64,000 bases of DNA from Saccharomonospora amisosensis (GCF_011761185.1 NZ_JAAOYM010000001.1:2046001-2110000); one strand, 5' to 3'; shown: positions 20,413 to 32,110, counted from the stretch's first letter. Notes: generated from the letters alone by a model not told the origin. Numbers and translations are program-made.

Positions 20413-22494
20413 GTGAGCGGCGAGGAAACGACACCAACGACCCCACCACTGTGGGAGCTGCCACGCCGGCGTCGCACCGGCGGTGCGGGCGGGAAGGGTG
20501 CGGGCTCGCGCCGCAAGGGACAACGAGTACCCGCCGAGTCGGACCCGATAGCGCGGGTGGTCGTTGACGTGCCGCTGGCGCACCTGGATCGCACGTTCGA
20601 CTACCAGGTGCCGAGCGAACTCGCCGACACCGCCGTGCCCGGCTGCCGGGTGCGGGTCAGGTTCGCGGGTCAGCTGGTGGACGGTTTCCTGCTGGAGCGG
20701 GCAGCCACCACCGAACACACCGGCAGGCTGGCCTTCCTCGAGCGCGTGGTGTCCAGCGAAGCGGTGCTGCCGCCACGGCTGGTTCGGCTGTGCCGGGCGG
20801 TGGCGCAGCGCTACGGCGGCACGCTCGCCGACGTGCTCCGGCTGGCCGTGCCACCCCGGCACGCCAGGACCGAGGCCGAACCCGCCGCCGAGCCGGTACC
20901 GCCGCCCGCCGAACCGCCCGCCGACGGGTGGCGCCGTTACCCGAGGGGAGGGGCCTTCCTGGACGCGTTGCGCGCCCGCCGGCCCGCGCACGCGGTGTGG
21001 CAGGCCCTGCCGGGGGAGGACTGGCCAGCGCGGCTCGCGGAGCTGGCCGCGACCGTCGCGGCGGACGGCAGGGGCGCGGTGCTCGTGGTGCCGGACCACC
21101 GCGACGCTGCCCGGCTGTACCAGGCGTGCGAGCGGCTCGCAGGGCCGGAGACGGTGGTGGCGCTGTCGGCGGAGGTGGGCCCCGCGCGGCGGTACCGCCG
21201 TTGGCTGGCGGTGTTGCGCGGCAGCGCGCGCATCGTGGTCGGCACACGCGCGGCCATGTTCGCCCCCGTCCGCGAACCGGGGCTGTACGTGGTGTGGGAC
21301 GACGGAGACGACCTGCACGCCGAGCCCCGCATGCCGTACCCGCAGGTGCGCGACGTGCTGGTGCTGCGGGCGCACACCGACGGCGTGCCGTTGCTGGTGG
21401 CCGGTCACGCGCGCACCGCGGAGGCGCAACTGCTGCTGGAGTCCGGCTGGGCGCACCCGATCGTGGCCGGGCGGGAGGAGTTGCGCGCGTCGGCTCCCCG
21501 CGTCACCCCGACCGGCGAGGACTTCGACGTGGCCAGGGACGAGGCGGCCAGAGCGGCACGGCTGCCCGCCGTCGCGTTCGAGGCCGCAAGGGCAGCGCTG
21601 GCGAGCGGTGCTCCGGTGCTGGTGCAGGTGCCCCGCAGGGGGTACGTGCCGAGCCTGGCCTGCGCGCGGTGCCGCACCCGCGCCCGTTGCCGCCGCTGCG
21701 CGGGGCCGCTGCTGCTGCCGGGCGGTGCGCAGGCCGGGCCGCCGCGCTGTCGCTGGTGCGGCGTGGTGGAGGCGAACCACCGCTGCGCCGCGTGCGGGTC
21801 GCCCCGGCTGCGGGCCGTCGTGGTGGGGGCGGGCAGGACGGCGGAGGAACTCGGCAGGGCGTTTGCGGGGACGTCGGTGCGTACCTCCGGTGGTGGAGAG
21901 GTACTGGCGACCGTGCCCGCGCTGCCCGCGCTGGTGGTGGCAACGCCCGGTGCGGAGCCGGTGGCCGATGGCGGTTACGGCGCCGCGCTGCTGCTGGACG
22001 GGTGGGCGCTGCTCGGCAGGCAGGATCTGCGCGCTGCCGAGGAGACGCTGCGCAGGTGGATGGCGGCGGCCGCGCTGGTGCGTCCCGCCGGTGACGGCGG
22101 CAGGGTCGTGGTCGGCGCGGAGGCGGGCATCCCCGCGGTGCAGGCGCTGCTGCGGTGGGACCCCGGCTGGCACGCCGAACTGGAACTGGCCGAGCGCGCC
22201 GAACTCGGGTTCCCACCCGCGGTGCGGATGGCGAGCGTGGAGGGCTCCGGCGAGGCCGTGGCCTCGCTGCTGGAGGAACTGAACCCACCGGGCTCGGCCG
22301 AGGTACTGGGACCGGTACCGCTCGGGGAACTCGACGACGAAGGCAGGGCGCAGCGCGAGCGCGCGCTGGTTCGGGTGCCACGCGCCGACGGCAGGGCGCT
22401 CGCCGCCGCCGTGCATGCCGCCCGCGCTGCCCGCGACGCCAGGAAGGTCACCGAGGCCGTGCGGATCCAACTCGACCCGCTCTCGCTCGTCTGA
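20413..22494 (+). CDS. priA: primosomal protein N' (PriA), helicase-degenerate actinobacterial form
   Basis: Replication-restart protein, 693 residues. The 3'-DNA-binding domain begins at about residue 48 (ARVVVDVPLAHLDRTFDYQVP). The zinc region is present (CARCRTRARCRRC...CRWCG...CAACG, about 415-470). The helicase part is recognisable but broken: where Walker A (GxTGSGKT) is expected there is ALPGEDW, and the DEEH box reads WDDGDD. This loss is normal for actinobacterial PriA, which is thought to bind forks without unwinding. Start GTG 20413 lies seven bases after TAGAGA, a possible leaderless promoter. Confidence 0.93.
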   Translation: MSGEETTPTTPPLWELPRRRRTGGAGGKGAGSRRKGQRVPAESDPIARVVVDVPLAHLDRTFDYQVPSELADTAVPGCRVRVRFAGQLVDGFLLERAATTEHTGRLAFLERVVSSEAVLPPRLVRLCRAVAQRYGGTLADVLRLAVPPRHARTEAEPAAEPVPPPAEPPADGWRRYPRGGAFLDALRARRPAHAVWQALPGEDWPARLAELAATVAADGRGAVLVVPDHRDAARLYQACERLAGPETVVALSAEVGPARRYRRWLAVLRGSARIVVGTRAAMFAPVREPGLYVVWDDGDDLHAEPRMPYPQVRDVLVLRAHTDGVPLLVAGHARTAEAQLLLESGWAHPIVAGREELRASAPRVTPTGEDFDVARDEAARAARLPAVAFEAARAALASGAPVLVQVPRRGYVPSLACARCRTRARCRRCAGPLLLPGGAQAGPPRCRWCGVVEANHRCAACGSPRLRAVVVGAGRTAEELGRAFAGTSVRTSGGGEVLATVPALPALVVATPGAEPVADGGYGAALLLDGWALLGRQDLRAAEETLRRWMAAAALVRPAGDGGRVVVGAEAGIPAVQALLRWDPGWHAELELAERAELGFPPAVRMASVEGSGEAVASLLEELNPPGSAEVLGPVPLGELDDEGRAQRERALVRVPRADGRALAAAVHAARAARDARKVTEAVRIQLDPLSLV

Positions 22495-22529
22495 CGCGGC
22501 GCGGCCGAGGAGGTGTCGGTCCCGGGATC

Positions 22530-22535
22530 TAGACT
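22530..22535 (+). promoter_or_regulatory. -10 box upstream of the fmt upstream ORF
   Basis: TAGACT with eight bases to the ATG of an 18-codon ORF. Transcription would start at or within two bases of that ATG, making the small ORF leaderless and fmt the second cistron. Confidence 0.55.
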
Positions 22536-22543
22536 TGGCCGCG

Positions 22544-22600
22544 ATGCTCGATTCCCGCTTCACCGTTGCCGCCAGGAACGCCGCCAGGAACCGCCGATGA
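22544..22600 (+). CDS. 18-residue upstream ORF overlapping the fmt start
   Basis: Encodes [18 protein letters not shown] and stops at TGA within the fmt start (ATGA), an arrangement for translational coupling. It contains two tandem copies of the 12-mer GCCGCCAGGAAC (22568-22579 and 22580-22591), giving AARN twice and two AGGAA ribosome-binding-like motifs; the second lies seven bases before the fmt ATG. The 18-residue peptide has five Arg codons, two of them AGG. Too short for codon statistics; supported by promoter position and the exact stop/start overlap. It could equally be a plain leader. Confidence 0.5.
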   Translation: MLDSRFTVAARNAARNRR

Positions 22601-23520
22601 GGCTGGTGTTCGCAGGCACGCCCGAACCCGCTGTCCCCTCGCTGCGGGAGTTGCTGCGGTCGAGGCACGAGGTGGTCGCCGTCGTGACCCGGCCGGACGC
22701 ACCCGCGGGCCGGGGACGCAGGCTCACGCGCTCGCCCGTGGGGTCGCTCGCCGACGAGCACGGCATCGAGGTGCTGACCCCCGCTCGCCCCGGGGATCGC
22801 GACTTCCTCGACCGGCTGGCCCGGCTGGCACCGGATGCCTGCCCCGTGGTGGCCTACGGCGCGTTGCTGCCGCAGGCCGTGCTCGACATTCCCCGGTACG
22901 GCTGGGTCAACCTGCACTTCTCGCTGCTGCCGGCGTGGCGTGGCGCGGCCCCGGTGCAGGCGGCGATCAGGGCAGGCGACGACATCACCGGCGCTACGAC
23001 CTTCCGCATCGTGCCCGAGTTGGACGCGGGACCGGTGTTCGGCACGGTCACCGAGAAGATCGGCGCCACCGACACCGCGGGAGAGCTGCTGGAGCGGCTC
23101 GCCGTGTCCGGGGCGGCGCTGCTGGTCTCCACGTTGGACGCGATCGAGGACGGCACGGCGAGCCCGGTGCCGCAGCCAGCGGACGGGGTGAGCTACGCGC
23201 CCAAGATCACGGTCGATGACGCTCACGTCAGCTTCACCGATCCGGCCCTGGCGGTTGACCGGCGGGTGCGTTCGGTGACGCCGGACCCGGGGGCGTGGGC
23301 GGTTTTCCGGGGAGAGCGGCTCAAACTCGGGCCGGTGACACCGGTGGAAGGCGCCGCGCTCGCACCGGGTGAGTTGCTGGTCGAGCGCGACCGGGTGCTG
23401 GTGGGCACCGCGACCGGTCCGGTGCGGCTCGGTGAGGTGCAGGCGCGGGGTAAGAAGCGGCTGGCCGCGAGTGACTGGGCACGCGGCGCGAGGATCGAGC
23501 AGAAAGAGCGCCTGGAATGA
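22597..23520 (+). CDS. fmt: methionyl-tRNA formyltransferase
   Basis: Formylates initiator Met-tRNA using 10-formyl-THF. The 307-residue length is typical. The N-terminal catalytic domain starts [19 protein letters not shown], with the conserved [13 protein letters not shown] loop; the C-terminal OB domain follows from about residue 205 ([12 protein letters not shown]). Start ATG 22597 overlaps the stop of a tiny upstream ORF; longer in-frame starts would lack homology. ATGA overlap with rsmB. Confidence 0.97.
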   Translation: MRLVFAGTPEPAVPSLRELLRSRHEVVAVVTRPDAPAGRGRRLTRSPVGSLADEHGIEVLTPARPGDRDFLDRLARLAPDACPVVAYGALLPQAVLDIPRYGWVNLHFSLLPAWRGAAPVQAAIRAGDDITGATTFRIVPELDAGPVFGTVTEKIGATDTAGELLERLAVSGAALLVSTLDAIEDGTASPVPQPADGVSYAPKITVDDAHVSFTDPALAVDRRVRSVTPDPGAWAVFRGERLKLGPVTPVEGAALAPGELLVERDRVLVGTATGPVRLGEVQARGKKRLAASDWARGARIEQKERLE

Positions 23521-24941
23521 CAGCCGAACGCAGGCGGCAGGACCGCACCCGGCGACCCGCGCCACGTAAGCAGGGGCCTCGCAGGCCACCCGTGCACGAT
23601 CCCGCCCGGCGGGCCGCTTTCGACGTGCTTCGGGCGATCAGCGACCGCGATGCCTACGCCAACCTGGTGCTACCGGAGTTGCTGCGGGAGCGCCGGATCA
23701 CCGGAAGGGACGCCGCGCTGGCCACCGAGCTCACCTACGGCACCGCGCGCGCCCAGGGGCTGCTCGACGAGATCATCGCGGCCTGCCTGGACCGGCCGCT
23801 GGAGAAGGTGGACAGGGCGGTACTGGACGGGCTGCGGCTGGGCAGCTACCAACTGCTGCGCACCCGCATCCCGCACCACGCCGCCGTGGCGTCCACGGTG
23901 GACCTCGTGCGGGAGGAGGCGGGCTCGCACGTGGCAGGGTTCGCCAACGCCGTGCTGCGCAAGGTGTCCGAAAAGGACGAGCAGGAGTGGCTGGCCGAGC
24001 TCGCGCCGGACCCCGAGACCGACCCGATCGGGAACCTGGCGCTGCGCACCGCGCATCCGAGGTGGATCGCGCGCGCGTTCGCCGAGTCGCTCGGGGACAA
24101 GGGCGCGGAACTCGAGGCCGCGCTGCGCGCCGACGACGCCAGGCCTGCCGTGCACCTGCTGGCGAGGCCGGGGGAGATCAGCGCCGAGGAACTGGCCGCC
24201 GTCACGGCGGGCGAGGTGGCACCGTACTCGCCGTACGGGGTGCACCTGCCCGCGGGCACCGGTGACCTGACCGAGTCGGAGCCGATCCGGCAGGGCCTTG
24301 CCACGGTGCAGGACGAGGGCAGCCAGCTCGTCGCCGTCGCGGCCACCGAGGTCGGCCTCACCGGCGCAGGTGACAGCAGGTGGCTGGACCTGGCCGCCGG
24401 TCCTGGGGGCAAGGCGGTACTGCTCGGTGCGTTGGCCGCGCTGTCGGGAGCCGAACTCGACGCGGTGGAGAAGGCACCGCACCGGGCTCGGCTGGTGCGG
24501 CGGGTCACCGAGGGACTGCCCGTGACCGTGCACGTCGCCGACGGCCGCGACCCCGGGCTGGCGGCCGGTTACGACCGGGTGTTGCTGGACGCACCGTGCA
24601 GCGGGCTGGGATCGCTGCGCAGGCGACCGGAGGCGCGCTGGCGCAAGGAACCCTCCGACATTCCCGACCTGACCAGGCTGCAGGGCGAACTGCTCGGCTC
24701 GGCGATCCGGCTGCTGCGAACTGGCGGTGTGGTCACCTACGTCGTGTGTACGCCGCACCTGGCCGAAACCGAGGGCGTGATTTCCGACGCCGTCCGCAGG
24801 AACGACGGCGTGGTCGAGGTGGTCGACGCGCGCGAGTTCTTCCCCGGCGTGCCGGACCTGGGCGAGGGTCCGTACGTTCAGCTGTGGCCGCACCGGCACG
24901 GCACGGACGCCATGTTCTGCGCCATGCTGCGCAAGCTGTGA
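23517..24941 (+). CDS. rsmB: 16S rRNA (cytosine-967) C5-methyltransferase RsmB/Sun
   Basis: 474 residues. After a basic N-terminus (about 30 residues) comes a NusB-like RNA-binding domain ([25 protein letters not shown]), then the SAM-dependent catalytic domain with [17 protein letters not shown], the [19 protein letters not shown] motif and the nucleophile Cys in [11 protein letters not shown]. The motif reads VVCTPH where enterobacteria have ATCSV. Overlaps fmt and the next gene by four bases each. Confidence 0.94.
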   Translation: MTAERRRQDRTRRPAPRKQGPRRPPVHDPARRAAFDVLRAISDRDAYANLVLPELLRERRITGRDAALATELTYGTARAQGLLDEIIAACLDRPLEKVDRAVLDGLRLGSYQLLRTRIPHHAAVASTVDLVREEAGSHVAGFANAVLRKVSEKDEQEWLAELAPDPETDPIGNLALRTAHPRWIARAFAESLGDKGAELEAALRADDARPAVHLLARPGEISAEELAAVTAGEVAPYSPYGVHLPAGTGDLTESEPIRQGLATVQDEGSQLVAVAATEVGLTGAGDSRWLDLAAGPGGKAVLLGALAALSGAELDAVEKAPHRARLVRRVTEGLPVTVHVADGRDPGLAAGYDRVLLDAPCSGLGSLRRRPEARWRKEPSDIPDLTRLQGELLGSAIRLLRTGGVVTYVVCTPHLAETEGVISDAVRRNDGVVEVVDAREFFPGVPDLGEGPYVQLWPHRHGTDAMFCAMLRKL

Positions 24942-25447
24942 CGGCGGCAGGGAAGGCGCTCGGGCTCGTCGCCGCCTCGTGCGGCGGCGTGGAGACCCGG
25001 TTGTGCGCCGAACTCGCCGAGCCCGCCGTGCGGCGCGGGTGGCGGCTGGCCGTCACGTTGACCCCTACCGCGGCGCGCTGGCTGGCCGGGACCGGCGAGT
25101 TGGACCGGTTGCGGTCGCTGACCGAACTGGAGGTTCGCCACGAACCCCGGCTGCCGGGGCAGCCGCGCCCGCACCCCGACCCGGCGACGTTCCTGTTCGC
25201 TCCCGCGAGCGCGAACTCCGTGGCCAAGCTCGCGCTCGGCATCGCGGACAACCAGGCGACCACCGTGCTCGGCGACGCGCTGGGCGAGCCGGGTGTCGAC
25301 ATCGTGGTGGGCTACCAGGTGCGGGACAGCCGGTTCTGCCACCCTGCCTGGCAGGGCCATCTCGACACGCTGTCCGCCGCCGGCGTGCGCACCCACCGGC
25401 TGCTGCCGGGACGGTCGTGGACGGGGCTGCTCGACCTGCTGGCATGA
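24938..25447 (+). CDS. uncharacterised HFCD-type flavoprotein
   Basis: 169 residues related to the flavoprotein family of CoaC and lantibiotic decarboxylases: a Rossmann-like fold with [17 protein letters not shown], the PASANT-type FMN motif. The PxMNxxMW clamp of CoaC is absent, so it is unlikely to decarboxylate peptidyl-cysteine; a true CoaBC is encoded at 16603-17841. GTG 24938 overlaps the rsmB stop by four bases, tying it to fmt-rsmB. Function unknown; fairly sure of the fold. Confidence 0.75.
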   Translation: MTAAGKALGLVAASCGGVETRLCAELAEPAVRRGWRLAVTLTPTAARWLAGTGELDRLRSLTELEVRHEPRLPGQPRPHPDPATFLFAPASANSVAKLALGIADNQATTVLGDALGEPGVDIVVGYQVRDSRFCHPAWQGHLDTLSAAGVRTHRLLPGRSWTGLLDLLA

Positions 25448-25524
25448 GCCCGCAGTCCGAAGCCCGTCCGAAGCTGCCGGATCCCGGTCCGACACCGCGC
25501 GCGTGGCGGCGCGCGGGCCCCTCG

Positions 25525-25530
25525 TACACT
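25525..25530 (+). promoter_or_regulatory. -10 box of a leaderless rpe transcript
   Basis: TACACT, then six bases (CGCGGC), then the rpe GTG. It separates rpe and the riboflavin genes from the fmt-rsmB-flavoprotein group. A GC hairpin CGCGCG...CGCGCG lies just upstream. Confidence 0.6.
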
Positions 25531-25536
25531 CGCGGC

Positions 25537-26223
25537 GTGGCCCAGCAACCCCTGATCGCACCCAGCATCCTTTCCGCCGACTTCGCCCGGCTCGGTGAGG
25601 AGATCCACGCCGTCGAAGGCGATGGCGACGCGCGCGCCGACTGGATACACGTCGACGTGATGGACGGCCACTTCGTACCCAACCTCACGCTGGGCCTGCC
25701 GGTGGTGACCTCGCTGTTGAAGGTCACCGACATCCCGCTCGACTGCCACCTGATGATCGAGGACCCGGACCGCTGGGCGCCCGGCTACGCGGAGGCGGGC
25801 GCCTACAACGTCACCGTGCACGTCGAAGCGGCGCACGACCCGGTGATGATCGCGAAGAACCTGCACGCCGCCGGGGCCAAGGCGGGTCTCTCGGTGAAAC
25901 CGGACACCCCGCTGGAAGACCACCTCGACACGTTGAAGCACTACGACACGCTGCTGGTGATGTCGGTGGAGCCCGGCTTCGGCGGCCAGTCGTTCATCCC
26001 AAGGGTGCTGGACAAGGTCCGCACCGCCCGCCGCCTCGTCGACACCGGACACCTCAAGGTGCTCGTGGAGATCGACGGCGGCATCAACGCCGACACCATC
26101 GAACAGGCCGCCGAGGCGGGGGTCGACTGCTTCGTCGCGGGCTCGGCCGTGTACGGCGCGCAGGACCCCGCCGAGGCCGTAGCGGCGCTGCGAGCACAGG
26201 CGAGGCGGGCAGCACGGCGGTGA
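25537..26223 (+). CDS. rpe: ribulose-phosphate 3-epimerase
   Basis: Interconverts ribulose 5-phosphate and xylulose 5-phosphate; 228-residue TIM barrel. Signatures: [14 protein letters not shown], the metal and acid pair in [40 protein letters not shown] and [13 protein letters not shown] 25537 is placed by the leaderless promoter and by the first strand IAPSIL. It leads the riboflavin genes; ribulose 5-phosphate is also the substrate of RibB. Confidence 0.97.
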   Translation: MAQQPLIAPSILSADFARLGEEIHAVEGDGDARADWIHVDVMDGHFVPNLTLGLPVVTSLLKVTDIPLDCHLMIEDPDRWAPGYAEAGAYNVTVHVEAAHDPVMIAKNLHAAGAKAGLSVKPDTPLEDHLDTLKHYDTLLVMSVEPGFGGQSFIPRVLDKVRTARRLVDTGHLKVLVEIDGGINADTIEQAAEAGVDCFVAGSAVYGAQDPAEAVAALRAQARRAARR

Positions 26224-27287
26224 GCCCGGCACCGGGCGAACCCGCCACCGACCCGGCTTCGGACGCGGTGGTGAAGGCCATGGCCCGCGCGCTGGCCCTC
26301 GGCGAGTCCGTGCGTGGCACCACCAGCCCCAACCCGCCCGTGGGCGCGGTGATCCTCGACGCGGCAAGCAGGCCGGTCGGTGAGGGCGCCACCCAGCCGC
26401 CCGGCGGACCGCACGCCGAGGTGATGGCGCTGCGGCAGGCCGGTGACCGCGCTCGCGGCGGCACCGCCGTTGTCACCCTCGAGCCGTGCGCGCACCACGG
26501 TCGCACCCCGCCGTGCGCGGACGCGCTGGTCAATGCCGGGATCGCGGCCGTGCGTTACGCGGTGGCCGACCCTCACCCGCTTGGCGCGGGCGGCGGCGAG
26601 GTGTTGCGGGCAAGCGGGGTGGACGTCGAGGCAGGGCTGCTCGGAGACCGGGTGGCAGGCGGCCCGCTGCGGGCGTGGCTGCACGTCACGCGCACCGGTC
26701 GCCCGCACGTGACGTGGAAGTACGCGGCGAGCCTCGACGGCCGCGTTGCCGCGGCCGACCGCACCAGCAGATGGATCTCCGGCCCACAGTCCCGTGCCGA
26801 GGTGCACGCCATGCGGGCAGCGGCCGACGCGGTCGTGGTCGGCACCGGCACCGTGCGCGCGGACGACCCGTGGCTGACCGTCCGCACACCCGAGGGCGAA
26901 CTCGCCTCCCGCCAGCCGTTGCGCGTGGTGGTGGGCACGGGCGAGATCGGCGACTCCGCCAGGGTGCTCGACAGCGCGGCACCGACGCTGCGAGCACGTA
27001 CCCGTGACCCTCGGCAGGTGCTCGGCCTGCTCAGCGAGCGCGACGTCGTGGACGTGCTGCTGGAGGGCGGTCCCACACTGGCGGGAGCGTTCGTGCGGGC
27101 CGGGGTGGTGGACCGGATCGTGGCCTATGTCGCGCCGATCCTGCTCGGGCAGGGCCCGGCGGCGCTCGGACCCTCGGGCGTGTCGACGATCACCGAAGCG
27201 CACCAATGGCGGGTCGAAGGGGTCACCATGACTGGTAGGGATGTGCGGATCTCGGCGGTCCCGGCCACGGGGCAAGGAGGCGGCTAG
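26220..27287 (+). CDS. ribD: bifunctional riboflavin deaminase/reductase RibD
   Basis: Deaminates the GTP cyclohydrolase II product and reduces its ribosyl side chain. 355 residues: N-terminal cytidine-deaminase fold with zinc ligands in [13 protein letters not shown] and [18 protein letters not shown]-terminal reductase from about residue 160 ([31 protein letters not shown]). GTGA overlap with rpe; one-base overlap with ribE. No FMN riboswitch precedes the gene. Confidence 0.96.
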   Translation: MSPAPGEPATDPASDAVVKAMARALALGESVRGTTSPNPPVGAVILDAASRPVGEGATQPPGGPHAEVMALRQAGDRARGGTAVVTLEPCAHHGRTPPCADALVNAGIAAVRYAVADPHPLGAGGGEVLRASGVDVEAGLLGDRVAGGPLRAWLHVTRTGRPHVTWKYAASLDGRVAAADRTSRWISGPQSRAEVHAMRAAADAVVVGTGTVRADDPWLTVRTPEGELASRQPLRVVVGTGEIGDSARVLDSAAPTLRARTRDPRQVLGLLSERDVVDVLLEGGPTLAGAFVRAGVVDRIVAYVAPILLGQGPAALGPSGVSTITEAHQWRVEGVTMTGRDVRISAVPATGQGGG

Positions 27288-27909
27288 TGTTCACCGGCAT
27301 TGTTGAGGAACTCGGCGAGGTCGTCGGCGTCGAGCCGCGGGGTGACGCCACCCGCCTCACCGTGCGCGGGCCGGTGGTGGCCGGTGATGCCAGGCACGGT
27401 GACTCCATCGCGGTGAATGGTGTCTGCCTCACCGTGGTGGACGTCTCCGGCGGCGAGTTCACCGTGGACGTCGTGGCCGAGACGCTGCGGCGCACCAGCC
27501 TGGACAAGGTCGAGCCGGGCCGCCTGGTGAACCTGGAGCGGGCGATGCCCGCCGACGGCCGGTTCGGCGGGCACGTCATGCAGGGCCATGTAGACGGCAC
27601 CGCGGTGTTCCTATGCAGGGAACCGGAAGGGCTCACCCACTTCGCGTTCCCGCCCGAGCTGGGCCGCTACATCGTGGAGAAGGGCTCCATCGCCGTGGAC
27701 GGCATCTCGCTCACCGTGGCGGGGGTGACGGCGGAGGAGTTCGCGGTGGCGCTGATTCCCACCACCCTGTGGCTGACCACGCTGGGTCGTGCCGAACCGG
27801 GCGACCGGGTCAATCTCGAGGTCGATGTGCTGGCCAAGTACGTCGAGAAACTGGCCACCGTCCACCTTCGGGGTGCCTCGGTGGACAATGGTGTGGGCAA
27901 GGAGGACGC

Positions 27910-27913
<4 letters not shown>
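27287..27913 (+). CDS. ribE: riboflavin synthase, alpha chain
   Basis: Dismutates two 6,7-dimethyl-8-ribityllumazine molecules to riboflavin. The 208 residues show the duplicated lumazine-binding barrel: [12 protein letters not shown] and [16 protein letters not shown] in the first half, [16 protein letters not shown] in the second. Also called ribC in some actinobacteria. GTG start shares its first base with the ribD stop. Confidence 0.96.
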
Positions 27914-29708
<1,795 letters not shown>

Positions 29709-29715
29709 GGGTTCG

Positions 29716-30195
29716 GTGAGCTTTTCGATGGGCAAGGTGACCGGTCAGCGGGCGGAGGCAGGCGAGGGCATCGTGCTGCGGCCACGGCGCGTGGTGTGGA
29801 TGGCGGTGTTCGTGGCCGTGGTGCTGCTGGCGGTGTTCGTGACGGTCGGCGTGCTGCTGCGCACCTCCGACACCGGAGTGATCTTCCACGTCAGCGATCA
29901 GGTGGCGATGATCGGTGTCGGCGTGGTGCTGGCGGCGGCCTCGCTGGTGTTCGCGTTGCCGCGTGCCCGTGCCGACGCCGAAGGCATCGAGGTTCGCAAC
30001 GTGCTGTCCACCAAGTACTTCTCGTGGAACGAGGTGCTTTCGGTGAGTTTCCCCGACGGTGCCTCGTTCGCGCGGCTGGAGTTGCCGGACTTCGAGTACC
30101 ACTCGGTGCTGGCCGTCCAAGCCGTAGACAGGGAACGCGCGGTCGAGGCCGTGCGTGCGCTGCGCAAGCTCCACCGGCAGGCACGCGGCGAGTAG
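29716..30195 (+). CDS. two-helix membrane protein with PH-like domain (Rv1417-like)
   Basis: 159 residues from GTG 29716: a short cytosolic start, two membrane helices (about residues 27-49 and 60-82) and a C-terminal beta-rich domain with IEVRNVLSTKYFSWNEVLSV, typical of bacterial PH-domain proteins. It follows ribH in mycobacteria too (Rv1417). Seven bases separate it from ribH, so it is probably the last cistron of the rib operon. Function unknown. Confidence 0.75.
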   Translation: MSFSMGKVTGQRAEAGEGIVLRPRRVVWMAVFVAVVLLAVFVTVGVLLRTSDTGVIFHVSDQVAMIGVGVVLAAASLVFALPRARADAEGIEVRNVLSTKYFSWNEVLSVSFPDGASFARLELPDFEYHSVLAVQAVDRERAVEAVRALRKLHRQARGE

Positions 30196-30210
30196 CCGCG
30201 TGCGGCGGGG

Positions 30211-31128
30211 TCAGCGTGTTCGCCGCCTCGCGATGGCGACGCCCGCCAGGCAGAGCGCACCGCCCGCGAGCCCGTACCCGGTGGGCACCTCACTGAGCAG
30301 CAGCCACGACAGCAGCACCGAAACGGCAGGCACGGCGTAGGTCGTCGCGCTCATCCTGCCCGCTTCGGTGCGGCGCAGCGCGTAGGCCCAGGTACTGAAG
30401 CCGATCGCGGTGGGAAACAACCCGAGGTAGATGCCGCCCGCGAGCGCGCCGGGTGAGGCCGTGCCCAGTTCGCCGACGAGTTGCGGGGTCCAGGGCAGCA
30501 GCGCTGCGGTGCCGAGCGCGCAGCCCAGCAAGGTCACGGCCGCGGCGTCCACGCTTCGCAGTGCCACCTTCTGGATCAGCACGCCCGCGGCGTACAGCAG
30601 CGCGGCCAGCAGGCACAGCCCGACGCCGAGCCAGTCGCCCCCGCCGCCGGAGTCCATGCTGATCACGGCGATTCCGGCGAGCGCGACAAAGGAGCCGACG
30701 ATGAGCGTGCGCGGGCGGCTCTCACCGAGGAACATCCCGGCACCGAAGGCGATCAGCAGCGGCGCGAGGTTCACCAGCAACGCGGCGGTGCCCGCGTCCA
30801 GGTGCTGCTCGGCGGCGTTGAGGGCCACCGTGTAGCCGGCCAGCCACAGCACCCCGTATGCGGCGACCAGCACCAGCGAACGCCGCGAGGTGGGTAGCCG
30901 CGGCAGCCGCCGGTAGCTGAGTGGTACCAGCACGGCGAGCGCGGCCGTGGCGACGGCAAGCCGAAGCAGTGCCAGCGGCGCGGGGGAGAACGCGTGCCCG
31001 ATGCCCCGGATGGCGACGAACGCGGACGCCCACAGCACCACGGTGACGGTGGCGGCCACGGCGGCTTTGCGACGGTCGTTCGTCGAGACCACGGGATCCG
31101 GGTCGGAAACGGGCAGCGATCGGGTCAT
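30211..31128 (-). CDS. EamA/DMT family exporter
   Basis: 305 residues, ten predicted helices in two EamA repeats (each about 130 residues). TVVLWASAFVAIRGIG starts the first repeat and AYALRRTEAGRMSATTYAVPAVSVLLSWLLL lies in the second. Members export amino acids or metabolites. Start ATG 31128 follows a GGTGAGG ribosome binding site. It is divergent from a LysR regulator, 82 bases away, which probably controls it, and convergent with the PH-like gene. Confidence 0.88.
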   Translation of the reverse strand: MTRSLPVSDPDPVVSTNDRRKAAVAATVTVVLWASAFVAIRGIGHAFSPAPLALLRLAVATAALAVLVPLSYRRLPRLPTSRRSLVLVAAYGVLWLAGYTVALNAAEQHLDAGTAALLVNLAPLLIAFGAGMFLGESRPRTLIVGSFVALAGIAVISMDSGGGGDWLGVGLCLLAALLYAAGVLIQKVALRSVDAAAVTLLGCALGTAALLPWTPQLVGELGTASPGALAGGIYLGLFPTAIGFSTWAYALRRTEAGRMSATTYAVPAVSVLLSWLLLSEVPTGYGLAGGALCLAGVAIARRRTR

Positions 31129-31198
31129 GTTCCCATCCTCACCAGGTAGGACTCGACACGACAAGCGAATATTTCTCCATGTCCGTTAAGCGCTGCTG

Positions 31199-31204
31199 TA
31201 CATT
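31199..31204 (+). promoter_or_regulatory. -10 box of a leaderless lysR transcript
   Basis: TACATT, six bases (CTGCGG), then the ATG of the LysR gene. The 82-base divergent region also has to hold the exporter promoter and any LysR-binding site. Confidence 0.55.
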
Positions 31205-31210
31205 CTGCGG

Positions 31211-32110
31211 ATGCTCGACGTACCGCGCCTGCGCGTGTTGCGCACCGTCGTCGCGAAGGGGTCGGTTCGTGCGGCCGCTGCCGCATTGGACTACACGCCC
31301 TCCGCGGTGAGTCAGCAGCTGACGTCCCTGCAGCGGGAGACGGGGCTGCGGCTGGTGGAGCGGGTGGGAAGGGGGATCGAGCCGACGGCGGCGGCGCGGG
31401 TACTCGCGGCCGAGGCCGAGTCGCTGTTCCAGGCGCTGAGCCGGGTGGAGGGATTGGTCAGGGATCTGCGGGACGGCAGGACCGGTAGCCTCTCCATCGG
31501 TTACCTCGCATCGGCGGGAGCCACCTGGCTTCCCGAGGTGGTCGCCACCCTGCTCGCGGAGTTCCCGCGGTTGCGGATCGATCTCCGCCTCGCCGAGCCG
31601 GTCGATACGCAGCGGGCGGAGACGGACCTCGCGTTGTTCATCGAAAGCCCTGGGCGGCGGCCGCCTGAGCTGACCCGGGTGTGCCTGCTTGCGCAAGACC
31701 CCTACTTCGTCGTGGTCCGCGAAAGCGACCCGCTGGCCGGCCTGGCGCGGGTGCCGTTGGCGGCGCTGGCCGAGCGTGGCTGGATCGACAACGAACTGGA
31801 GAACGGGCCGTGTCGGCAGGTGCTGCTGTCCGCGTGCGCGGAGGCGGGGTTCTGCCCCCGGTTCACCGTGGAGACGCACGATTACCGCACCGCCATCACC
31901 TTCGCGGGCACCGGTATCGGGATCACGGTGGTTCCCGGGTTGGGTATCGGCCGGCTGCCGGAGGGACTGGTCGCGAGGCCGGTGGTGGAGCCTGTTCCGG
32001 TGCGCCGCGTGTGCGTGGCGATCAGGGAGGCCGTCGCAGAGCATCCGGCGACGTTGCGGGCGCTGGAACTGCTCAGGTCCGCGGTGGCGAGCGACCCGCC
32101 GGGGCGCTAG
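31211..32110 (+). CDS. LysR family transcriptional regulator
   Basis: 299 residues. The winged helix-turn-helix covers residues 1-60 (RAAAAALDYTPSAVSQQLTSLQ); the periplasmic-binding-like effector domain begins near residue 90 (GSLSIGYLASAGATWLPEV). Divergent placement suggests control of the EamA exporter and of itself. Its stop overlaps the convergent xth stop in the four bases CTAG (32107-32110). Confidence 0.92.
   Translation: MLDVPRLRVLRTVVAKGSVRAAAAALDYTPSAVSQQLTSLQRETGLRLVERVGRGIEPTAAARVLAAEAESLFQALSRVEGLVRDLRDGRTGSLSIGYLASAGATWLPEVVATLLAEFPRLRIDLRLAEPVDTQRAETDLALFIESPGRRPPELTRVCLLAQDPYFVVVRESDPLAGLARVPLAALAERGWIDNELENGPCRQVLLSACAEAGFCPRFTVETHDYRTAITFAGTGIGITVVPGLGIGRLPEGLVARPVVEPVPVRRVCVAIREAVAEHPATLRALELLRSAVASDPPGR

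Noticed and set aside
19951-23589. Long minus-strand open frame (about 1,200 codons) across priA and fmt
   Set aside because: Antisense shadow of two conserved genes, with low-complexity composition and no recognisable domain.
25448-26219. FMN riboswitch for the riboflavin genes
   Set aside because: No room for the conserved six-helix element: the gap before rpe is 89 bases and all rib genes overlap their upstream neighbour.
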